Of a stretch of 42,708 bases of DNA, positions 37,979 through 42,708 are shown piece after piece. Location of the stretch: positions 1 through 42,708 of IMG/VR virus record IMGVR_UViG_3300036846_000868, one strand, 5' to 3'. The first letter of the stretch is position 1. Each line of letters opens with the position of its first letter. Position numbers and translations under genes: made by a program. The notes beneath the pieces were generated by a model, which was not told where the DNA came from, ran no database searches, and saw only the letters and a list, made by a program, of their open reading frames with translations. Origin of the DNA: a virus.

Positions 37979-38343
37979 TGATTGGCGTGCAAACGCCGAA
38001 CTCCGCCCGGATTCAGCGCGTCTCGCTCGATGCGCCGGGTCCGCCCGTCTCCGATGGCGACGGCGGATTCACGCAAACGTATGCGCCGCTGACGCCTCCG
38101 GCCCTTTGGGGCGAGATCAAACCGGCGACCGTGCGCGATATCGAGCAGCTCGCGTCCGGTACCGTGCTCTCGGCGGCGACGCTCCTCGTCTTCGTGCCCT
38201 TCCATCCCGACGTCACGACGCAAACACGCGTCACGTGGACCGACAACGCCAAGCGTTCGCATACGGCAAACGTGGTCGGCCTCGTCAACGTCGACGAACG
38301 CTGCCGCGAGCTCGTGCTGGGCGTCGTCGAGGTCGTGCCATGA
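37978..38343 (+). CDS. Head closure protein (phage head-tail joining family)
   Basis: A 121-residue beta-rich protein: RIQRVSLDAPGPPVSDGDGG, ALWGEIKPATVRDIEQLASG, then VTTQTRVTWTDNAKRSHTAN and a LVLGVVEVVP end. This is the stopper/head-closure shape that follows gp6-type connectors. Overlaps both neighbours by one or four bases. Confidence 0.85.
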   Translation: MIGVQTPNSARIQRVSLDAPGPPVSDGDGGFTQTYAPLTPPALWGEIKPATVRDIEQLASGTVLSAATLLVFVPFHPDVTTQTRVTWTDNAKRSHTANVVGLVNVDERCRELVLGVVEVVP

Positions 38344-38771
38344 ATCGGTTGTACTTCGAAGGCCTCGACCTTGAGGAATGGGCCCGGTTTCCCGAGACGG
38401 TACTGCAGGAGGCCGAGAGCATCGTGACCGAGCACGTCGTCGGCGCGCAAGCCGACATCGCGGCCGCGTATCCACCCGAGGCATCGGCCCTCGCGGCGCC
38501 GCTCGAGCACACCGTCGACGTGGAAACGGACAACCTTCGGATTATTGCGAATGTCCGGAATCCGCACCCGCTCGCGTGGATCTACGACCACGGCACGATG
38601 GTGCGTCACACCGAAGCGGGCATCAACCGCGGCGCCGAAGGTCCGCGTCACGTGTTCATCCCGCGCGCCTACGAGTGGGCGCGTCGTCAGTACCTCGCGT
38701 TGTCGAAGATGTTAGAGGAGCGCGGGTTTCGCGTGTCCGGCGTGATGGACGACGGGGATGTCATTGGCTGA
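38340..38771 (+). CDS. HK97 gp10-like neck/tail-completion protein
   Basis: A 143-residue protein with a helical start (EEWARFPETVLQEAESIVTEH) and the HPLAWIYDHGTMVRHTEAGI, RHVFIPRAYEWARRQYLALSKML order common in gp10-type minor tail proteins, which often show VEYGTxxM and RPFLxPA in the same places. Start ATG 38340 overlaps the previous stop by ATGA. Confidence 0.8.
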   Translation: MNRLYFEGLDLEEWARFPETVLQEAESIVTEHVVGAQADIAAAYPPEASALAAPLEHTVDVETDNLRIIANVRNPHPLAWIYDHGTMVRHTEAGINRGAEGPRHVFIPRAYEWARRQYLALSKMLEERGFRVSGVMDDGDVIG

Positions 38772-39213
38772 TTCGAGCGCCATTGAACGGGCCTTGCTGG
38801 ACTATCTCAGCGCCGACGCGACGCTGACGGGACTGATGCCCGGTGGGGTCTGGTATCAGGTCGCGCCGGCCAACCTGACGCAGTTCGTGGTCGTCGCGAT
38901 AGCGGACGGGAACGACCAACCCATGTTCGGCGGACGCGCGTGGGAGTCGATGTTGTATCTCGTGAAGGCCGTCGAACTCTCGACGCCGGCAGCCCCTCGT
39001 CACAATGCGCGGGCAGCGGGCGACCGGATCGATGCGCTGCTGGATCCGCAACCGCCTGCGCCGCCTGCGGCCCTGACGATCACGGGGTACGGCGTGATGT
39101 TGCTAGAACGCGAAGGGCGCCGCGTCTGGGATGTCGAGCCCCAGACCAACGACGCCACGCTGAAGTGGACGCACTGTGGCGCCCGCTATCGCATCTGGGC
39201 CGAACCCGACTAA
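38758..39213 (+). CDS. Tail terminator/completion protein (DUF3168-like)
   Basis: A 151-residue protein: IERALLDYLSADATLTGLMPGGVWY, then FVVVAIADGN, a strand-helix order (YLVKAVEL, NARAAGDRIDALLD) and RRVWDVEP, WTHCGARYRIW at the end. This matches tail terminator proteins that cap the tail tube. It overlaps the previous gene by 14 bases. Confidence 0.82.
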   Translation: MSLADSSAIERALLDYLSADATLTGLMPGGVWYQVAPANLTQFVVVAIADGNDQPMFGGRAWESMLYLVKAVELSTPAAPRHNARAAGDRIDALLDPQPPAPPAALTITGYGVMLLEREGRRVWDVEPQTNDATLKWTHCGARYRIWAEPD

Positions 39214-39229
39214 CGAGAGGAGTGAGCAC

Positions 39230-39640
39230 ATGTCAGCCACCGACCGGCATCATGGAAAAGGCGGCGTCGTCGAAATGGACGTCACCGGAGGCGCGACGCC
39301 CATCGCCGTTGCGTCCCTCGACTACTGGGATCTCGATATGACCACCCAGAAGGTCAAAGTGACGGCGTTCGAAGACCCCAACGAGGTCTACGTCATCGGG
39401 AGACCGGATATCAAGGGCAGCTACAAAGGCTGGTACGACTCCGTGGACGGCATGGTGCTCTTCGCGGCGATTCAAAGCGCCGTCGCGCCCGCGCTGAAGC
39501 TCCTGCCGGTCAAAACGGACACGACGAAATCGTTCTCGGGCAAGGGCTGGATGGACGGCAAAATCACCGTCGATTCCAACGGGGGCGTCGCGATGAATGG
39601 GACGTTCGTCGCCGCAGGCCCGTGGACGCTGCCCTCGTAG
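39230..39640 (+). CDS. Major tail tube protein
   Basis: A 136-residue protein with AGGAG 5 bases before ATG 39230. DYWDLDMTTQKVKVTAFED, RPDIKGSYKGWYDSVDG and KITVDSNGGVAMNGTFVAAGPW show the alternating strands of tube-forming proteins. Its small size, position after the terminator and before the frameshifted chaperones, and the WYDS loop fit the tube role. Confidence 0.8.
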   Translation: MSATDRHHGKGGVVEMDVTGGATPIAVASLDYWDLDMTTQKVKVTAFEDPNEVYVIGRPDIKGSYKGWYDSVDGMVLFAAIQSAVAPALKLLPVKTDTTKSFSGKGWMDGKITVDSNGGVAMNGTFVAAGPWTLPS

Positions 39641-39644
39641 TCGT

Positions 39645-39938
39645 GTGGTTGTCTTTCCGTCGGTCATCGAGGGCGTGGTCGCCGAGGTTCGGTGGTCGCA
39701 TTACACGGCCGCCGCGATCAACGGCTATCAGCTGACGTGGAAGCGAGATGTCCGTCGCTGGCAGCTCTCGGCGACTGTCGTCCTCGCCGACGCGTTCAAG
39801 ATCGCGCAACGACCGTTGATCTTTGTCGCCCGTGTCCGTAACGCCGATTGGGAGTTCGAGATTCTTTCATTTGATTTACCGGGACTGCGCGGTCCGTTGA
39901 CCGCCCGGCTCGGTCTACCGAGGACCCTGCGCCGATGA
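39645..39938 (+). CDS. Small tail protein, unknown
   Basis: A 97-residue protein starting at GTG 39645, 4 bases after the tube stop. It is beta-rich (GVVAEVRWSHYTAAAINGYQLTWKRDV, then LSATVVLADAFKIAQRP, FVARVRN). No family recognised. It overlaps the chaperone start by 4 bases, so it is probably a tail assembly factor or minor tail protein. Confidence 0.65.
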   Translation: MVVFPSVIEGVVAEVRWSHYTAAAINGYQLTWKRDVRRWQLSATVVLADAFKIAQRPLIFVARVRNADWEFEILSFDLPGLRGPLTARLGLPRTLRR

Positions 39939-40444
39939 GTACTACGCTGCCGCCCGGCTGGCGCTTCGTGCAGCCCGAGACGCGACGATTGGATCTGACC
40001 GAGGGTGATTGGATCCTCGTCACCAAGCGGCTGACGGCGGGCGAGCGCAACAAACACTACCAACGCCAGTACATCATCACCGCCGATGGCACCCTCGCGC
40101 CGAATGTCGTCATGCGCGCGGGCCTCTCGATGATCCTCGCCTACCTGCTGGACTGGAATCTGACCGACGCCACGGGGCGCATCGTGCCGTTACGCGGATT
40201 GAACGGCGACGATCCCCTCGTCATGGCGACGTCGGCGCTCGACCAGCTCGACCCCGCGTCGTTCGACGAAGTGCTCCAAGCCATCAAGCGGCACGAGCTC
40301 GAGATGATCGCGGAGCGGATCGCCGAAAAAAAAACCCGTCTTGGCGTGCCACCATCGTTCGCGACCTCGCCATCGCCCGACGCTATCACTGGCCCTACGA
40401 GTACGTCGCCGGACTCGATGCTGATGTCTATACCGTCATCTTAG
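39935..40444 (+). CDS. Tail assembly chaperone, zero-frame product (gpG-like)
   Basis: A 169-residue protein between tube and tape measure. The N-terminal 130 residues are an ordinary domain; after the A9 run at 40326-40334 the frame becomes threonine/serine/proline-rich (LGVPPSFATSPSPDAITGPT), typical of the shorter frame product. It would bind the tape measure and recruit tube subunits. Confidence 0.82.
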   Translation: MSTTLPPGWRFVQPETRRLDLTEGDWILVTKRLTAGERNKHYQRQYIITADGTLAPNVVMRAGLSMILAYLLDWNLTDATGRIVPLRGLNGDDPLVMATSALDQLDPASFDEVLQAIKRHELEMIAERIAEKKTRLGVPPSFATSPSPDAITGPTSTSPDSMLMSIPSS

Positions 40445-40473
40445 AGGACATGATTCGCGAAGCTGCCGAGTAA
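39935..40473 (+). CDS. Tail assembly chaperone, -1 frameshift fusion (gpGT-like)
   Basis: Codons GAA-AAA-AAA-ACC contain the heptamer A_AAA_AAA at 40327-40333. A -1 slip continues as NPSWRATIVRDLAIARRYHWPYEY, then VAGLDADVYTVILEDMIREAAE and a stop at 40473, giving about 179 residues. The W-R-x-RDLAIA...W.YEY...D..LIE style is that of the T part of G-T fusions. Slippage is normally a few percent and the ratio of the two forms is needed for tail assembly. Confidence 0.85.
40326..40334 (+). promoter_or_regulatory. A9 slippery sequence for -1 frameshifting
   Basis: Nine consecutive adenines in the zero frame GAA-AAA-AAA-ACC, a strong bacterial slippery site, placed where lambda-type tail chaperones shift. 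No obvious Shine-Dalgarno-like stimulator was noted. Confidence 0.85.
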
Positions 40474-40479
40474 CCGCAC

Positions 40480-41922
40480 ATGGCTGTCACCGGAAAATTC
40501 GACGCCGATTTCGGAGACTTCAAGACGGAAGTCGACGAATCGACGGCCCGACTGAAAGCGATGGAAGTCCAGGCCGATGCCGTGGGCGCGGCTGTCGATA
40601 AGGCGCTCGCCCCCAAGGGCGGCGGGGGCAGTGCGCTCGACGCCGTGAGCGGCGCGCTAGGCAACATCAACGCGGCGGCGACGACGACGACCACGGCACT
40701 CGGCGGGCTCGCAGCCGCCAACGAAACCGTCGCCGCCAGTGGCATGACTGTCGTGTCGACCGCCGAAATGGAAGCGGCCGGATTTCTGACGCTCCAAGGG
40801 CAGACCGCGGCGACCATCACGGAAGTCGTCTCGGCGGCGGGCGCGGTGGAGCTCCTCGGCTCCGCGTTCATCGGGTGGAAAATCGGTCGGGCCGTCTCCG
40901 ACATGTTCGACCTCGATAACGTGATCGGTAAGGCGACGGCGTCGCTGCTCGGAATGGGCAACGTGGCGAAAGAGACGGCCGGCGCCGTCGGCGACACGCT
41001 CGCGAAGGCCTCGGACGCGGCGGGCTACAGTGTGACCAACCTCTCCGAAGCGGTCAACATCCTCACCGAGAAGAATCTGGAGCGGTTGAAAACGACGCTG
41101 CAGGGGACCGCCACCGCGGCCTCTGACCGAGCGTTTTACGAATGGGCGAAACAAATCGAACAACTCACGCAGGCCGGAGTGATTCCGCAACTGACGAAGG
41201 ACCTCGACTCGCAAGCGTTCACCGTGAAAGAACTCGCCGGGCGGTACGGAGGCGCGGGGTTGACGGGGGCGATTCAGGAGTACGCCCGCGAGCTCGCCAA
41301 ACAACGCGCGACCGAGAAAGCCGCCGATACCGAGCACGCCGATTTTCTGAAAGAGGTCCAGCAGATCCTCAAGGACCAAGACGCCGAGAAAAACAAACAG
41401 GAGACGCTCGACGCGAAGGTCCGCGAGCTCGAACGCAATCACATTTCGACCATGAGTGCGGGGTTGCTCGGGCTGAGTCGGCAGGAGCAGGAGTCGTCCC
41501 AAAAGGACATGGAAGCGACGGTCAAACAGATCATCGCGCACGAGAAGCTGGTCGCGACGCTCAAGGAAGAAGTCACCGCCGCGACGGCGCTCAATACGGC
41601 GCGCACGATGGGGCCGACGACGCCCGACGCGGCCGGGGATGCCGCGAGCCGACGCGACGCCGCGCTCGGGCGGATCGCCGAGCAACAGAAAAAAGCGCCC
41701 GAGGTGGATCTCACGCAGTTGATCGTCGATGCGTGGTTCAAATTCGATGAACAGGTTGGGGCGCGAGCGCCGCTGGCGGGCGGTGGAGGAGGGACGTCTC
41801 CCACCGTCAACATGAACGTGAGCGGCGTCTTCGATATGACGACCGTGCGGCAGATGACCGACGCGATCTCGGCTGAACTCATGCGGCGCACGGGCGCTGA
41901 CCGCTATCTTCCGGCACGCTGA
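40480..41922 (+). CDS. Tape measure protein
   Basis: A 480-residue protein, short for the family. The N-terminus (KFDADFGDFKTEVDESTARLKAMEVQADAV) is a coiled coil; a hydrophobic stretch near residues 95-150 (TITEVVSAAGAVELLGSAFIGWKIG) may act in membrane passage; the rest is long helices with heptads (KEVQQILKDQDAEKNKQETLDAKVRELERN). The C-terminal end is small-residue-rich with TSPTVNMNVSGVFDMTTVRQMTD. At about 1.5 angstrom per residue the tail would be about 70 nm. It starts 6 bases after the chaperone fusion stop. Confidence 0.88.
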   Translation: MAVTGKFDADFGDFKTEVDESTARLKAMEVQADAVGAAVDKALAPKGGGGSALDAVSGALGNINAAATTTTTALGGLAAANETVAASGMTVVSTAEMEAAGFLTLQGQTAATITEVVSAAGAVELLGSAFIGWKIGRAVSDMFDLDNVIGKATASLLGMGNVAKETAGAVGDTLAKASDAAGYSVTNLSEAVNILTEKNLERLKTTLQGTATAASDRAFYEWAKQIEQLTQAGVIPQLTKDLDSQAFTVKELAGRYGGAGLTGAIQEYARELAKQRATEKAADTEHADFLKEVQQILKDQDAEKNKQETLDAKVRELERNHISTMSAGLLGLSRQEQESSQKDMEATVKQIIAHEKLVATLKEEVTAATALNTARTMGPTTPDAAGDAASRRDAALGRIAEQQKKAPEVDLTQLIVDAWFKFDEQVGARAPLAGGGGGTSPTVNMNVSGVFDMTTVRQMTDAISAELMRRTGADRYLPAR

Positions 41923-41937
41923 AGAAAGGATCCGACG

Positions 41938-42378
41938 ATGGGGGCCGCACAAGCAACCGACTACTTGGAGAACCTGTTTATCGATCACCTGTTTCGAACG
42001 CGCACGTGGGCGAAACCCGCCGCGCTCTGGATGGCGCTCTTCACCGCCGCGCCGACCGACGCCGGGGGCGGGACGGAAGTCTCGGGCGGCGCGTACGCGC
42101 GGGTGAATCTCCCGCCGCTCGATACCAATTGGAACGCGACGCAAGGCGGGACGTCGGGCAACAGTAGCGGATCGGGCGGGAACACGGCCAACGCCCTCGC
42201 GATTGTGTTTCCGGCGCCATCGGCCAATTGGGGCACGGTGACCCACTTCGCGATCATGGACGCGGCGACGGGGGGCAACATGCTCGTGTGGGACGTGCTG
42301 ACGGTTCCGCGCACGATTATCAGCGGGGATCCGGCGCCGTCGTTTGCCATCGGCGCGCTCGCCGTCACCATCGGATAA
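41938..42378 (+). CDS. Tail fibre/tip protein (gp-like small beta protein)
   Basis: A 146-residue protein with AAGGA before ATG 41938. LENLFIDHLFRTRTWAKPAALWMALFTAAPTDAGGG, EVSGGAYARVNL and FAIMDAATGGNMLVWDVLT are the phrases of small phage tail-fibre proteins that follow the tape measure. A single beta domain, it probably joins fibre to tip. Confidence 0.82.
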   Translation: MGAAQATDYLENLFIDHLFRTRTWAKPAALWMALFTAAPTDAGGGTEVSGGAYARVNLPPLDTNWNATQGGTSGNSSGSGGNTANALAIVFPAPSANWGTVTHFAIMDAATGGNMLVWDVLTVPRTIISGDPAPSFAIGALAVTIG

Positions 42379-42382
42379 CGCC

Positions 42383-42708
42383 ATGGCGCAACTAGTCAAA
42401 CATCTCAAGAACAGCACCATCGCGGACGGGCCCGATCCAAATCAGGTTAACCCGTCGGACTGGAATGCGGCCCACGTGTTCTCGGGCGGCGCGCTCGGCG
42501 GATTGCTGATGCGCGACACCGGGGACGCGACGTACGGCGCGTCGTGGCTCGCGAGCGTCGCGGCGGGCAGCGTGTTGATCTCGAATGGCGTCGGCGCGGC
42601 GCCGTCGTGGGCCTCGTCGCTCACCCTGACCGGAAGTCTGACGGTCGGCGGCGCGCTCGCCTTCAACGCGGCGAATCCGGTCGCGCATACCATCTACGGT
42701 ACCGGGAC
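42383..42708 (+). CDS. Tail fibre, N-terminal part (continues at position 2)
   Basis: ATG 42383 opens MAQLVKHLKNSTIADGPDPN and QVNPSDWNAAHVFSGG, the usual N-terminal phage-attachment start of tail fibres (the NPSDWNAxHxFSG phrase). The frame stays open to the end of the window and matches the frame of 2-883, with a 144-base overlap between the two ends. The complete protein is 354 residues. It begins 4 bases after the preceding stop. Confidence 0.85.
   Translation, partial: MAQLVKHLKNSTIADGPDPNQVNPSDWNAAHVFSGGALGGLLMRDTGDATYGASWLASVAAGSVLISNGVGAAPSWASSLTLTGSLTVGGALAFNAANPVAHTIYGTG
42565..42708. repeat. Terminal direct repeat, right copy
   Basis: Matches 1-144 except for C at 42691 in place of G at 127. 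See the left copy. The synonymous difference suggests real sequence variation in the sampled population or a base-call error. Confidence 0.93.

Noticed and set aside
40657-42420. Long antisense ORF (587 codons) opposite the tape measure and tail genes
   Set aside because: Arginine/histidine-rich composition and full overlap with strongly supported plus-strand tail genes show it is a GC-bias shadow.

Overview
The window holds an essentially complete temperate phage genome with a siphovirus-type tail. The first 144 bases recur as the last 144 (143/144 identical), so the contig closes into a circle of about 42,564 bp, and the tail-fibre gene runs across the junction. Base composition is GC-rich throughout, with strong codon-position bias, AGGAG-type ribosome sites and many 4-base ATGA/GTGA gene overlaps. 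The attachment site carries the 3' half of a bacterial tRNA-Glu(TTC) gene, so the host is a GC-rich bacterium. I cannot name the host phylum; the beta-helix, DUF5670-like and DUF3768-like genes fit an environmental (soil or water) Gram-negative lineage, but this is inference.

Layout: (1) 1-7455, plus strand: end of the tail fibre, a 1506-residue tail hub with adhesion repeats, and a few small genes that may include lysis functions. (2) 7539-12391, minus strand: a tightly overlapping operon of small early genes, attP, a tyrosine integrase and an XRE repressor. (3) 12391-12507: the lysis/lysogeny switch, with divergent, apparently leaderless promoters and a perfect ATATCCC-N4-GGGATAT operator. 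(4) 12507-23212, plus strand: Cro-like and Xis-like proteins, a RecE-like nuclease, a Sak4-like recombinase, RusA, a replication-type protein, zinc-ribbon proteins, a beta-helix protein, a cold-shock protein, a SET-domain protein and two HNH nucleases. (5) 23579-28145, plus strand: PAPS-reductase-like, ParB-like, IbrA-like, IbrB-like and pentapeptide-repeat proteins in one operon, the most unusual accessory cluster. (6) 28195-30015, minus strand: an island of small proteins including a DUF3768 member. (7) 30177-42708, plus strand: a standard HK97-type late module: P27 small terminase, large terminase, portal, S49 protease, major capsid protein, connectors, tail tube, frameshifted tail chaperones, tape measure and tail fibres.

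How it works together: after infection the integrase would recombine attP with a host tRNA-Glu gene and the XRE repressor would hold the Cro promoter. On induction the rightward operon provides recombination and resolution functions plus the sulfur/ParB cluster, and the late module builds an HK97-fold head and a non-contractile tail about 70 nm long (estimated from the 480-residue tape measure). No DNA polymerase or helicase and no recognisable endolysin are visible. The phage therefore leans on host replication, and its lysis genes are either cryptic or among the unassigned genes at 6080-7455.
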